From Halichoerus grypus (taxonomy: Eukaryota > Chordata > Mammalia > Carnivora > Phocidae): DNA of 64,000 bases. A model generated the notes under the pieces. The model was given only the letters and a program-made list of their open reading frames with translations, had not been told where the DNA came from and did not search any database. The stretch spans positions 73,024,283-73,088,282 of the forward strand of contig NC_135719.1 in the NCBI RefSeq assembly GCF_964656455.1, written 5' to 3'. Within the stretch, counting starts at the first letter, position 1. The number at the start of each line of letters is the position of its first letter. The translations under genes were made by a program, and so were the position numbers. Shown in pieces: positions 1 to 10,808 of the stretch.

Positions 1-59
1 CCATTTTCTAACTACCTTTTTGTTTTTATTTAGGTCATTATTGGATTCAAGTTTGTCTA

Positions 60-182
60 CCCGACTTGGCTGTAGACTTCATTAGGACAGGGATTTATTT
101 TCTCTGTTGTTCCAATGCTTATGTGCTGGCACATAGTAAATGTGCCCCCACCAAATGTTTCTTGAATAAACGAAAGAGTGAA
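60..182 (+). mobile_element. L2 LINE 3' end (fossil)
   Basis: The stretch follows the familiar L2 tail: an 'aggacagggattta' region, then 'gctggcacatagtaaatg', then 'tgtttcttgaataaa'. It is a short, diverged fragment with no open frame and no visible target duplication, as expected for this ancient family. Confidence 0.7.
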
Positions 183-227
183 TCCTAACAGCTTGAACCC
201 ATTATGAATGAAATGTTATTTTCACAG

Positions 228-340
228 GTTATAGTTGAGGAGACCCGGCTTCATTAATATGACCTTGATCACACGGTAGTAAAACCGGGTCTGTAAACTC
301 AGAGCCCATGCACTTTCCACTACACCAATCTGCCTTCCTC
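228..340 (-). mobile_element. MIR SINE (antisense fragment)
   Basis: Read on the plus strand it follows the reverse complement of MIR: gaggagacc, a 'gaccttgatcacacggtagt' segment equal to the MIR core, then 'cccatgcactttccactaca'. It is old and diverged, with no target duplication. Confidence 0.7.
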
Positions 341-2019
341 TGCAGCCTGCAGAAACGAAAGGCAAAATGATTTAAAGGAAACATTTCAATCCGTGGTCTT
401 CCCTCTCTGCTTCATTTCTAAAAACACATCCCAATTCTCGACACTACTTGAGAAATGAGAAATCTATGTGTGTGGTTTAGATTGGAACCAAACTTAGAGT
501 AATTATCTGGCAATTGTGGTACCTATTGTCTCCGAATAATCAAGCATCGTAGGGAAGCATATCACTTGAAGGTGAGAATAAGCATGTGAAAAATTTTCTT
601 TTGCCCCAGATTTTAGGAGGTGAAAAACTCGCAAAAAGGAGAGAATCAGGCGGAATGTATAACACCTTCACATTTCATAAAAATAGAGATTGAAAATCAC
701 ATCTCTCCACTTTTTATACAACTCAAAGGTGTTTCAGATACAATTCCGAAGGATCCAAGGAATTGATTTTAATTGATTCCTAAGTAACAATACTAACCCT
801 GTCCCGGTTGTCAGGTGGGTAATCCCATTTCGTTTTAGAAACACAACAGCTTAAGCATTGTGCAATCTTCCCTGGGTATCATGTCCTGAGCAGACAGCTC
901 AGACAGGGAAACTTGCAGAAATCTAATCAAAACGGCCTTACAAGACTGTCTCCTGAATTTCAGACCCACAGGGCACTTTCACAGCCAAGTCTGAAAGACG
1001 TGAAAAAACAGGCTTAGGTTGGGAGCGCTGACACAAGCCCAGCAGAGAGAATGGCCTCACTTTACTGCTGCAACAATCGGAGCAAAAAATGAATAATTTT
1101 TTTTTGGGGGGGGGTATGCATTAATCTTCAAGCTGCTTGCACGTGACTTGAGAATATGCCACCGAAACCAACATAACTGGGCCATGTAAATCGTGTGTAC
1201 ATTCCTCCTGAATAGGGCCCTTGATCACATTCCTAACAATTACGCTGTTCTCCAAAAGATCTGAACTAAGTCCTAACATGTTAAGAATGCTCAGGGGAAA
1301 AAAACAACAACAGTGGAGAATTTTGCTTCTCTGTTACAAAAATAGAAGAAGGAGGGGCTTAGGGCAACAGCAAGTTAAGACTTTTTCAAGCAGCTGCTAC
1401 TGAGGTGAAGTAAACTGATACACAAGCTATTCTTAGGTGAGCTTAGGGTTAACATGATGGCAGAGCACTACAGGTACTTTAGGAAAAATCATTTTGGTTA
1501 ATACCTATGCTTCCACAGGTTATTTCTCTTGCGGCATTTATCTTACCGTGGGCTGAATAACAGACATTTGTGTTTTTGCTTTCCTTTCCACGTCTGCACT
1601 CCGGCCCCCAGCCCCCAGCCCCTGAGACTTGAGTTGCCTGAGTTGCTTTAGCACAGGATATAGGTTCTATTTTTCTTCCGATCCCATAAAGCACTCAGTA
1701 AGCTGCAGTGAACATAGCAAATGCAAAATACTCATTAGCTGACTTCAATACTACTTAGTAACTGGAGACCCGTACAATGTGAGATGGGGGCAGAGGAAAC
1801 GTATTCTGGCAGATAACATAATGACAACTCGTGAAATTTATAGAGTTACCTGGACCTGAGATTCTTTGAGTGTTTTATTATTGGCCTCTTGAACACTAGC
1901 GCTCTTAGCCTAGCCCAGGTCACCTGTCACAGCAAACCGGAGGCGTCGTGTTTTCACTTGAAGGAGCACTGAGAGCCTGGAGTTAACAATACAGTCACCA
2001 CCCCACAGCCTGTGTTGTT
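341..2019. other. single-copy-like stretch, nothing recognised
   Basis: I see no recognisable repeat family, splice-flanked open frame or RNA gene. The only simple feature is a T-run followed by a G-run near 1097-1115. Open frames of 60-71 codons on both strands have no recognisable domains and look like chance. Confidence 0.5.
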
Positions 2020-2112
2020 CGGCAAATGGAGATTTGAATCCGTTTTGCTAGTTCCTGATTGTGTGACCTTGGGCAGATTTCTTCATCTCTCTAAGGGAAA
2101 TGGTCTAGACAA
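2020..2112 (+). mobile_element. MIR SINE fragment
   Basis: It contains the MIR core in order: 'gatttgaatcc', 'gattgtgtgaccttgggcag', then 'cttcatctctctaaggg'. The 5' tRNA-like part and the 3' end are missing. Confidence 0.8.
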
Positions 2113-3447
2113 ATTCCAAATTTCTATGGCCAGAGGGTGTTTCATGTGCTTGACGCATGAGTTTGTGTGGGTGAGCTGGGTTCATTTAAAGGCACCGGGA
2201 TGGGACCAACTAGAAGCCCTAATCCATCTTTTGGCCACCGCGGGGAATTCTCCAGAAGAATGGGCCTTGGAGATGGGGCTATGACTTCAGCATGATCTGT
2301 TATTCTAATTTCATCTGGGGAAGTAGGGTCGTGACTAGCAATCAGCCACTGCGCCTGGATTCGGAAATTGCTTCTTGTACGTTGAAAGTTTCTGGCCATC
2401 CTGCACATGCACCCTATATAATCCCAAACCTCTGCTACGGAGGTTGCTGCTGAGAACCCCAGTATTATCTCCACACCCTTGAACTATGGAAGAACTCTGG
2501 AAACCCCCAGATGCTGCTTCTGCCGCATTGACCCGTCATAGGAAATTACCATGCTCTGTGCCCTTTTAGGCTTTTTAGGATTGGGGAAATGGCATTCACT
2601 GACATTTCTGAGAAGTTCCTGTGAATCATTCTGAAAATTCCAGGTTGCAGTTTAGATGTTGGCACCTCACAGCACTAATGCTTTTAAGCTCTAGCCTATG
2701 CAGTTGGACACTGTGTATACATTTATGCAGTTGATGAAGTGTCACCAGCGGTACATAGTTATGGGGGCTGCTCCTAGGAAGATACCATCCTCATCGTAGA
2801 GCGAATTTGAAAAGGACACCTCTAAGGGAAGCTTCTTGCCCCAGGCCGTGTAGCCTGCATGCAGTAGAGCCAGTTGGCTCAGGATTTTAAGTCCTATTGA
2901 TTTGATGTCCCAGAAAAGTCTTTTCAGGAGTAGAAAGTGAGGGGGCTGCAACATGGCACAGCCTTCCTGCCGTCACTCTCTCGGAAAGGGGTTGCATCAT
3001 CTGACTCTCTGAAAGTAAGTTTCCTTTAAAAAAATTAGTGGGAATTTTTATTACAAAGGATGCAGCATTTTAACAACGCTGCGTGATTCGGTGAATCATT
3101 TCAGAGATTACTTACATCACAGGGATTTCCCTCAGGCCATGCCAGTCATGGGACAGAACAGGGATGTCCTACTGTAGCAAATTGATTCTTCTGCTCCTCT
3201 CGTCCGTGCCCTGTGGGAACTTCGAACTCAGTCCAGTCCTTCCCTCTGCACAGAAGGGGTGGGGAGTCCCTGAGGGGTGAGCGTCTTAGGAACTGCAGTC
3301 TTTCCTACACACTTCATCACTGGGTCTGGTAATGCCAGGGTTTCCTGACCTGGCCACGGGGCCATGGGCCAGTCTTGTCTGCCCTGTCTTGGATGCCTCA
3401 ACATTCCACCTGTCAATGCACACTGCTTTTTTCTTCTTTATTTTCAG
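2113..3447. other. single-copy-like stretch
   Basis: No repeat family is recognised. The 110-codon minus-strand frame at 2142-2474 and the shorter frames nearby have no recognisable motif and do not end in good splice sites, so I treat them as chance. Confidence 0.45.
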
Positions 3448-3501
3448 CAGATGTGGCCGTTGTCTCTACTACAGAAAGCAAGGAGGATGCTGACCCCATG
3501 T
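3448..3501 (+). other. candidate small cassette exon (hypothetical)
   Basis: A pyrimidine-rich tract (about 3426-3444) ends in tandem acceptors CAGCAG at 3445-3450. The next strong donor is GTAAGA at 3502. This delimits 54 nt, or 51 nt with the second acceptor; both are multiples of three and stop-free in the frame that reads DVAVVSTTESKEDADPM. Start and end phases match, so inclusion would keep a host frame. I do not recognise the peptide and see no neighbouring exon in the window, so this could be a chance arrangement. A host gene would have to span this window on the plus strand. Confidence 0.2.
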
Positions 3502-3849
3502 GTAAGAATCTTGGTCAGGGATTCTTCTCTTCTTGCATCCCAGGTCAGCCAGTCCCATGTAGCTCTCCTCTTGAGGAGTGAGGACCCTAAGAACCATGCT
3601 GCTCTGTCCTCCTTTCTTCCTCAGGACAGTGTCAAGACCTCTTCTTCTGGCTATTTCTTCCCACCTCTATTAGGTTCCTTCCAAAATAGAACAAGTATGG
3701 TTTTTTGGGGGGGAGGGGGGATGGGACAGGTGGCTTTGGTTATACTTGCTTGAAAGGGTATCAGTACACAAAACAAGGAAATTATTCAGATATATTTGTA
3801 ACCTTAGCTCCAGTTCCCTATGAGGTTTCTGCTGTGTTTCAATTAGTAG
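3502..3849. other. single-copy-like stretch
   Basis: It follows the candidate exon. No repeat is recognised apart from a G-rich run near 3705-3720. The 129-codon frame that crosses 3364-3753 has no recognisable domain. Confidence 0.4.
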
Positions 3850-3992
3850 ACTTTATTTTTTAGAAAAGTTTTGAGTTCACAGAAAATTGGGCAGATAGTA
3901 CAGGGAGTTCCCATTGACACCCTCTTCCCACTCTATGAGGTTTTAAGCACTTGGTTTTGGAACTCATGAACTGCTTGAAGAATAAATGCAAT
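3850..3992 (-). mobile_element. ancient L1M 3' end fragment
   Basis: It matches the antisense 3' end of old mammalian L1: 'gactttattttttagaaaag', 'gagttcacagaaaattgggc', 'acagggagttcccattgaca'. It is short and diverged, and subfamily is not assigned. Confidence 0.55.
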
Positions 3993-5096
3993 GTTGCAAG
4001 TAAGTACAACATTTCTAACCTGCTGAACCACTGAGAGACATGCAGGGAAATGAATAAAATTCAGCATTTTAAGTAGATCACTTATCATCTTGACCCACAG
4101 GCTATTTGTAAAGGCAAATTACTAAATATACTAATTGCAGAGCATTTTCAATTATTCAGATAAGAAGCACAAATAGTGAAAAATGTTTATTTTACAGTTT
4201 AACATACGTGGTGTTTTTCTTTTTTCTTTTTTCTTTTTTTTAGCTTAAAAGAAGTATAATACAATTGAGTAGTATTCTCACAATAACTAGAATTTTCTAA
4301 TTGTTTTTCTTCTTTTTCAGTTGCTTCTGTTCTGGGTTCCCATCCTAGTCCAGCCCATTTGTCCAGAACCACAAATTGATTCTTAAAAGCTACCTGTGGT
4401 TGAAGTATGGGAGCAGAGTGGGAGCTCTATTAACTGTGTGTGGTTTCATCTTTCTGCAGCTAAATCCCTAAAGCCTTTAAAAGGGCAGGGAGTTCGCAGT
4501 CTTCTCTAATGATCTACTAATGGTTGAAAAAGCTTGTTGAAAAGGTTGTAAATATTTGTTGATTGATTGTCAACAGAGAAAAAGGCTTTTACTCCTCCGT
4601 AGCGGCTGAGAGGACAGGGAGAGGGAGGGAGGAAGCTTTTACACACCCATTTGAATTCAGCTTTTTTATTTCTCTGCTTTAAGGTCCTAGACATGCATTC
4701 TGAGCACAGACCTTTCTTTCACCTTCAAAAAGAAAAATTAGAATAAAACAGTTTTCTTAGGTTTCATTTTATAACACAGGAAAATGTACAAATCGTGTTA
4801 CCACATTGGACGAGGCTAAGCACAGCTCTTCATGAGTAAAAACAAACTTTTTGTTTCAATCCACCGAAGGGAGATGGAGTAGGTGGGGTAGGCAGCTGCC
4901 GATGTCGTGAGATGTGAACATTACCGAAAGACTTGCCTGCACAAAAATATCTTTCCCCTGGGTCTATCCTAGTTACTGAAGGCAGCCAGCTATTGGAACT
5001 GCTATTCTGGATAAAGACGCCGTCTCCATTTGATGCCATTAAAACATACATCTATACCTTGGGAAAAGGTAAATGTTACACATCAGAGAAGACTTA

Positions 5097-5098
<2 letters not shown>
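3993..5098. other. single-copy-like stretch
   Basis: The sequence is AT-rich with T-rich tracts near 4215-4240 and 4300-4318. An acceptor-like 'ttcttctttttcag' ends at 4320, but no plausible donor follows, so no exon is proposed. Nothing else is recognised. Confidence 0.45.

Positions 5099-5131
<33 letters not shown>
5099..5131. repeat. (GT)16 microsatellite
   Basis: This is an uninterrupted GT dinucleotide run of about 16 units, immediately upstream of an L1 3'-end fossil. It is long enough to be length-polymorphic. It creates spurious Cys-Val and His-Thr reading frames on the two strands. Confidence 0.97.
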
Positions 5132-5133
<2 letters not shown>

Positions 5134-5139
5134 CAAGCG

Positions 5140-5412
5140 CGTGCGAACTTTTTATCTTGAGATCATTGTAGATTCCCATGCAGCTGGAAGAAGTAATACA
5201 GAGAGATCCCGTATACCCTTCACCCAGTTTCCCCACCTTACGTAACTAGAGGACAAGAGCACAACCAGGAAACTGCCATCAATACAATCTGCAGACCTTG
5301 TTCGGATTTCTCCAGTTTCACGGGGACTTATGTGTGCGTATGTATTTAGTTCTAGCGGTTTTGTCATAGGTATCATAGGTTTGATGGGGTAGCTGCCACC
5401 ATAGTCAAGATA
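5140..5412 (-). mobile_element. ancient L1M 3' end fragment
   Basis: Antisense old-L1 landmarks appear in order: 'gagatcattgtagattccca', 'tacagagagatcccgtatac', 'cttcacccagtttccccacc', 'tctccagtttcacggggact', 'gtatttagttctagcggttt' and 'accatagtcaagatacagaa'. Related sequence may continue weakly to about 5830. No target duplication is visible. Confidence 0.7.
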
Positions 5413-5918
5413 CAGAAGACCCAAGATCCCAGGTCCATCCCCAGGTCCATGGGGAGCCCCAGAGCAAAGTTCTCCTTTTAGCAGTGTAGCAGAGTTCGGC
5501 TGCAGGCACAAAGGGCCCACTGTAGTTCTCTCTGAGCTCAGTCACTGGTTGGGAGCAGCCTGAGGGGAGTGTGGTCTCAGCATAAACACGGCAGGCCCCC
5601 GCCAATTCAAAATGCGGCACCTGGAGGCTATTGGCCAACTGCATTCCTTGAAGCAAGTTCCTTCTTGACAAATAGGACAGGCACATGGCCAGGACTGCCA
5701 TTTCTTTGTCTTTTATAACATTGATATTTTTGAAGAATATCTTGCTTCTATTTTTAATAGAACAGTCTTTGTTTTGGGTTTGTCTCATGCTTACCCAGTG
5801 TTTGACAAACATTTTCTCACAGACTCTTTTCCTGATAAACTACCTGTTAGCATCCCTTTGAACTGGTACTCTACAGAACGAACTTTGGGAAACTGCACCT
5901 CTGTTGCTGCAGGAAATG
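5413..5918. other. stretch with possible old-L1 remnant
   Basis: About 5690-5830 resembles sequence often next to L1M 3' ends ('tttgggtttgtctcatg'), but the match is weak. The remainder is not recognised. The minus-strand frames of 122 and 135 codons overlapping here have no recognisable domain. Confidence 0.35.
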
Positions 5919-5935
5919 ATCTTTCTCCCTCTTTT

Positions 5936-6135
5936 TTTTTTTTTTTAAAGATTTTTATTTATTTATTTAACAGAGATAGAGAGAGAGCACAAGTAGGAAG
6001 AGCAGCAGGCAGAGGGAGAAGGAGAAGCAGGCTCTCTGTCAAGCAGGGAGCCCGATGCGGGGCTCGATCCCAGGACCCTGGGATCATGACCTGAGCTGAA
6101 GGGAGACACTTAACGACTGAGCCACCCAGGCACCC
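5936..6135 (-). mobile_element. Can-SINE (tRNA-Lys derived), antisense
   Basis: The order is T-run, 'gatttttatttatttattta', GA-rich block, 'gatcccaggaccctgggatc' and 'gactgagccacccagg'. It is a full-length antisense carnivore SINE. The target duplication atctttctccctctttt occurs at 5919-5935 and 6136-6152, so the copy is relatively young. Confidence 0.96.
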
Positions 6136-6273
6136 ATCTTTCTCCCTCTTTTGTCTAGTGATTTGCCCCCTCCTTCAAAATTCACACGTTCCAATGTTGT
6201 AGGTGGGCATGCTCGGCTCCCACAACACACTGAGCCTCTCTCTGCCATCGTACCTTTCAAGACAAGCTGTCAT

Positions 6274-6485
6274 TGGGTTGCCTGGGTGCTCAGTCAGTTG
6301 GGCGTCTGCCTTCGGCTTGGGTCATGATCCCAGGGTCCTGGGATCGAGTCCTGCGTCATGCTCCCTGCTCAGCCATGAGTCTACTTCTCCCTCTGCCTGC
6401 CGCTCCCCCTGCTTGTACTCTCCCTCTCTCTCTGGCAAATAAATAAATAAAATCTTTTTTTTTAAATAAAATCTTAAAAAAAAAA
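6274..6485 (+). mobile_element. Can-SINE
   Basis: Full length: 'gttgcctgggtgctcagtca' head, 'gatcccagggtcctgggatc', CT-rich part, AAATAAATAAATAAAATC tail and A-run. Perfect 14-bp target duplication agacaagctgtcat at 6260-6273 and 6486-6499. It lies head-to-head with the antisense SINE ending at 6135, making an inverted pair. Confidence 0.96.
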
Positions 6486-6687
6486 AGACAAGCTGTCATC
6501 AGTTGAATTGTCCAACTGCTGGAAGCTCATCTCAAACCTATTCAACAAATGAATGTGTGGAGTACTGCAGTATTTCCGAAGGACAACATTTCTAGTAATG
6601 CTAACATGTTACCTAAATTTTATTGATATAGACCCAAAATATAAAGTGCAAATAATTTGGACAATTCACAAGAAACAAGAAAGGAGA

Positions 6688-6907
6688 GTGGTGCCTGGAT
6701 GGCTCAGTCGGTTAAGCATCTGACTCTTGCTTTCGGCTCAGGCCCCCATCTCAGCATCGTGAGATTGAGCCCCACATGGGGCTCTGTGCTCAGCAGGGAG
6801 TCTGCTTGAGATTCTTTCCCCTCTTTCTCCCTCCCCCTTTACCCCTCCCCCTGTTCAGGCTCTCGCTCTCTCTCTCAAATAAATAAATGAACAAAATATT
6901 TTTAGAA
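6688..6907 (+). mobile_element. Can-SINE (older subfamily type)
   Basis: Has the 'ggatggctcagtcggttaag' head, 'catctgactcttgc' and 'ggagtctgcttgagattc', features of the older Can-SINE type in this window. An 18-bp perfect target duplication, aagaaacaagaaaggaga, flanks it at 6670-6687 and 6908-6925. Confidence 0.96.
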
Positions 6908-6925
6908 AAGAAACAAGAAAGGAGA

Positions 6926-7638
6926 ACATAGTATAAGAGAAGAGAATATAGCATATCCTCTTACACTCTAATATCAAAGTCTTATTAATGGGAATTCTTA
7001 AGGAGTTTTTGTAGTAGGCCACTTAATGGCTATAAATACAGTCCTATGAAGATGCTACTTGGCAGCAGAAGCTCCAGTCCTAATATTGTCGGTGAGACTT
7101 TGAGCCCTGAGAGTTTCTGTGTTGGATTCAGAGCTGAAATGAAGCATGTGAGTGTCTTGGGCAGGCTAAAAATTTGGCATGCCCACAATTCTATTTTCTT
7201 TAAATATTTACGTATTTATGTAGAGGAGGGGCTGAGCACTGCAGGGAAAAGCATAGGAGAAAGGTCACCAGAAGGCAGAGCTCCGCCTACTCTTTTTAGG
7301 ACTCAGCGCTTTAGTACTGTCCTCAAATTCACGAACACCATGCAGCAAATCAGAAACCCTGAAGTTATCTTGACCCACCTCTTTAGAAAATGGGGCCCTA
7401 AGCATGCTCCTTTTGAAGGTCTCATACCCCATCCCAATACTTGCCTTATCCAGGTATTTCTCTAAGCCATATTTTATGCTTCCTGAGAAAATTTCTGGTA
7501 ATTACAACGTTCTCTGACTCATTATATTAGCAGCAAAGGTTGACTGCTCCCTAGTATGTTGACTTCCCATAAAGTAGCCCAGAGGACAGTCCCTAATCTG
7601 ATTCTGAACTTGGGGAACAGAGAGACATTATCTTGGGA
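6926..7638. other. single-copy-like stretch
   Basis: No repeat family is recognised. A 139-codon plus-strand frame (7046-7465) crosses it but has no recognisable domain and no splice-site support, so I do not call a gene. Confidence 0.4.
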
Positions 7639-7656
7639 CCTAATTTCTGCTTTTTT

Positions 7657-7840
7657 AAAAGACTTTATTTATTTATTTAACAGAGAGAGAGAGAGAGAGC
7701 ACAAGCAGGGGGAGTGGCCGGGAGAGGGAGAAGCAGGCTCCCCACTGAGCAGGGAGCCTGATGTGGGACTCAATCTCAGGACCTGGAGATCATGACCTGA
7801 GCTGAAGGCAGACGCTTAACTGACTGGGTCACCCAAGAGC
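7657..7840 (-). mobile_element. Can-SINE, antisense
   Basis: Antisense order: 'gactttatttatttatttaa', GA-rich part, 'gggagcctgatgtgggactc', then 'ggtcacccaagagc' for the head. Near-perfect target duplication cctaatttct(g/a)cttttt at 7639-7655 and 7841-7857. Confidence 0.95.
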
Positions 7841-8099
7841 CCTAATTTCTACTTTTTATTTATTCTTTGTTTTAGGTCCCAATATTGACCTCCATTTTCA
7901 TTTTAAAATAATTACCCACTGAATACATGTATTGAGTTGTAAGATTTGTGCATTTGTTATACTTCAATAAAATAATTACCTACTGCACCTTAATAGTTAG
8001 ACTACAAATAGACAGAATGGGTGGCTGATTAGGGGATGAAATGTGAGGAGAAATGGAAAATTCTATCTTGGTTAAAACATATTTTCTACCAACTTACTA

Positions 8100-8865
8100 C
8101 TAATTTTTAAGTTATTTAACTAAAAAAGAAATACAAGTAATACTCATCATTAGGTAAAAATAGAAATTTCAAATGAGCAAGAATAATAAAAATTAAAATA
8201 ATCCCAGGGGCGCCTGGCTGGCTCAATCGATAGAACATGCAACTTTTGAGTTTGAGCCTCACATTGGGTGTGGAGATTACTAATAAACAAATAAATAAAC
8301 TTAAAAAATTTAAAGTAATCCCCAAACACCTGCCAGAGGTTTTATAACAGAACATTTTGGTGTATATCCTTCCAGGGTTTTCCTAGAAGGATATGCTTAT
8401 GAAAAAAGTATATACATATGGAAAATATATTTATGAAGACAAGATGGTTCTCTATATTATGCTATGTAACCTACTTATAATATTTTACAATATATTATCA
8501 AATAATTTCCATGCCAATAAATATATATTTAATGTATTTGCATATTATCCTATGAGGTAGATTCTTAGCTATTACCTAGTATACTCTACTCTATTTAACC
8601 ATTCCCTTACTTTTGGATAGTCATATTATTTCCAAATATTAAGTATGATAACTGGCATGGTGGTAAACATCTACATTATACACATCTTTGGGTTCAGTTG
8701 TTATCTGGTCTATATTCTCAGAAGTCTAACTGGTGGGTCAAAAGTTTTTCGCTTTTTAAAGGCTTTTGCTAAGTGTCGCTGATTCTTGCTACTGTTTTTG
8801 GAAAGTCCGAAGATCTGAAAATCCTAATAGCTCTTTGTTATTGGAAGGGATACCTGGAAGGAATA
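8100..8865 (-). mobile_element. ancient L1M-type 3' end, split by a SINE
   Basis: Both sides of the SINE at 8207-8310 follow an old antisense L1-type 3' end ('aaatacaagtaatactcatc', 'ttggtgtatatccttccagg', 'aactggtgggtcaaaag'). The same family recurs at 25.1-26.0 kb. Boundaries and subfamily are uncertain. Confidence 0.5.
8207..8310 (+). mobile_element. short Can-SINE variant
   Basis: It has the head 'ggggcgcctggctggctcaa' but then passes to 'ttgagcctcacattgggtgt' and an A-rich tail, so the CT-rich part is almost absent (about 104 bp). Flanks carry an imperfect duplication, t(t/a)aaa(a/g)taatccc. It is probably an old or internally deleted copy. Confidence 0.85.
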
Positions 8866-9058
8866 CCCGGAAGGAGTAATTAATTAAGCAATTAACCATG
8901 ACCAGTAGAGCAGACTGGCTTCAGGACTCTGAGAAGATAGGTGAGCACATGGTTTTTTATATGGAGAGGGCTGAAGAGACCAGAAGGGTAGGTGAGGAGA
9001 TGTCATGGTGGCCTGTGCTGTTAAGTGTGGACAGGGCAGGAAAGAGCACTAATAGGAG

Positions 9059-9060
<2 letters not shown>

Positions 9061-9100
<40 letters not shown>
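9061..9100. repeat. (GT)20 microsatellite
   Basis: An uninterrupted 40-bp GT array follows 'aataggagg'. It is the longest pure dinucleotide run in the window and a likely length polymorphism. It translates as alternating Val-Cys, which explains the 77-codon frame over it. Confidence 0.98.
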
Positions 9101-9103
<3 letters not shown>

Positions 9104-9220
9104 CACATGGAGAGGAAGGGGTGGAGCATAGACTTCACTGTTTCACAGTTTTACCTGCTGTGTGTCTTGGAAGAGAACAAGTATTTTGTACTACACTGAC
9201 CATATAAAACTAGCAGTGTG

Positions 9221-9432
9221 AGGGCACCTGGATGGCTCCGTTGGTTAGGCGTCTGCCTTTGGTTCAGGTCATGATCTCTGGGTCCTGGAATCGAGTCCTG
9301 CATCGGGCTCCCTGCTCGGCAGGGGGCCTGCTTCTCCCTCTGCCTCTGCCGCTCCCCCTGCTCATGCTCTCCTGCTCTCTCTCTGTCAAATAAATAAATA
9401 AAATCTTTAAAAAAAAAGTCTAAAAAAAAAAA
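9221..9432 (+). mobile_element. Can-SINE
   Basis: Full-length copy with head 'gggcacctggatggctccgt', body 'ctgcatcgggctccctgctc' and an AAATAAATAAATAAAATC tail. Target duplication aaaactag(c/t)agtgtg at 9206-9220 and 9433-9447. The tail has an internal 'gtct' interruption of the A-run. Confidence 0.96.
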
Positions 9433-9447
9433 AAAACTAGTAGTGTG

Positions 9448-10109
9448 TACCTTTCTTTGAGAAACTTGCTTCTCTGTGACAAAAATACATGTCTGCAGGT
9501 TATTTTTTCATACTTTGGGGCCTGTAATACCTTTATTTTCCACCTTATCCATTTTTGTTTGTTTATTTCTCTTTGTTTTTTGGTGGTTAGGGGTAGGTAT
9601 TGATAAAAGGGAGTCTTGAACCTCTCACAGAAAAGTAAAGAACACATAAACTTGAAAAATCATCTTCTACTCTCCCTTAGCCATGTAATCATCAGCAAGC
9701 TATTGAGCATGAGAGTGTCCAGAATTGATTGATATTTGAGCTAAGGAAAGAGTGAGCTCTCAGGCAGGGAAATCAACCAGGGAGCGAACTTTGTGGCATC
9801 ATTGAGGATAAAGCACCTTTGGGGGAGCAAAAGAAGCTCCAACCAAACACCAACTATGGTACCACTTACCGATTCCCTAAATAGTAACTGATGGTCTGTC
9901 ACCCTGAAGGTGCAGTTGACCATTCACCACAGAGGGGTGCTTGGACCCACACTCACTATGCCCGTGTCTTTTCCATGTTTCTCTTTGTCAGTCTGTAAAA
10001 CAAATGCCCTCTAGATTTCAGATCATCTACTTGGAGACTTAAGAGAAAGATAGCCCTTAAATTTAAAACATAGAAAAACTTGGTGTTATTTTATTAGAAC
10101 AATAAGGCT
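9448..10109. other. single-copy-like stretch
   Basis: I recognise no repeat, RNA gene or exon-like segment here. Confidence 0.4.
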
Positions 10110-10640
10110 CATGTCAGATTGTATTCCTTAAAAATGGCCACAGCAATATTTCCACAGCTCCATGCTCCTTCAGAACCAGGAGCCTTCAGAACCACTTTGC
10201 CATCAAGAGCTAGTTTATTACCCCTCACCTCTGAACCTGGGTGGACGCATGACTTCTCTGACCAGTAAAATAAGGCAGAAGCGATGCTGTGTGACCTCTA
10301 AGGTTAACACATATTAAGGACACAGTTTACATCTGGCTATCTTTTTTTTGCAGCCACAATATTGCAAAGAAGCCCATACCACACAAATAGGGCCATGTAT
10401 GTATGTTCCAGTCAACGGCTCCTATTAAGTTCCCAGACAACAGCTAGCATTCACTGGGAGCAAATGAGCCTTCACATGATTCCAGCTGCTGCCTTCAAAC
10501 GTTTCAGCATCAGCTATCCAGCAACAGATATAAACTATTCCCTCTGTGCCCTGTCCAAATTCCTGGCCTACAGAATAATGGCTGTTTTAGCTTACCACCA
10601 TTCCTGCTAATCCTCATGGAAGCAGAGTAACTAAAACAGA
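10110..10640. mobile_element. probable ancient interspersed repeat, family unresolved
   Basis: It carries 'gaccagtaaaataaggcaga', 'gcgatgctgtgtgacctcta', 'tgagccttcacatgattcca' and 'gtccaaattcctggcctaca', an order I recognise from old dispersed mammalian repeats. The 19.75-20.29 kb segment shares the 'caaattcctg..c.cagaa' block. I cannot name the family. Confidence 0.45.
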
Positions 10641-10747
10641 GCTATTGGCCAAATTCAATACTGTACTTGGTCAATCACTCAACAAACAGGCAGGTAATGT
10701 GAGCCTGCTCTGATCAATGTACTCTGCTAGACTTGTAGAGTTTGCAA

Positions 10748-10808
10748 AACAACAACAACAACAACAACAACAACAAAACCCAATAAAAACACACCACCAC
10801 CACCACCA
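10748..10808. repeat. (CAA)n and (CAC)n microsatellites
   Basis: About ten CAA units (10748-10777) are followed, after a short A-rich spacer, by about six ACC/CAC units (10791-10808). On the minus strand these read as Cys and Trp runs, which makes the 110-codon frame there an artefact. Confidence 0.95.

Noticed and set aside
3364..3753. 129-codon plus-strand open frame over the candidate exon
   Set aside because: It uses a different frame from the exon-like peptide and ends in a G-run region; treated as a shadow frame.
4300..4388. Acceptor-like pyrimidine tract and CAG at 4320 suggesting an exon
   Set aside because: No suitable donor follows at a plausible distance, and no supporting open frame with matching phase.
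5405..5812. 135-codon minus-strand open frame
   Set aside because: Overlaps old L1-like sequence and another frame of 122 codons; no recognisable protein features.
5936..6485. tRNA gene suggested by tRNA-like A and B box words
   Set aside because: These are the tRNA-Lys-derived heads of Can-SINEs; the clover-leaf is not preserved and they end in SINE tails.
7046..7465. 139-codon plus-strand open frame
   Set aside because: No domain, no Kozak-like context or splice sites worth noting, and ordinary composition; consistent with chance.
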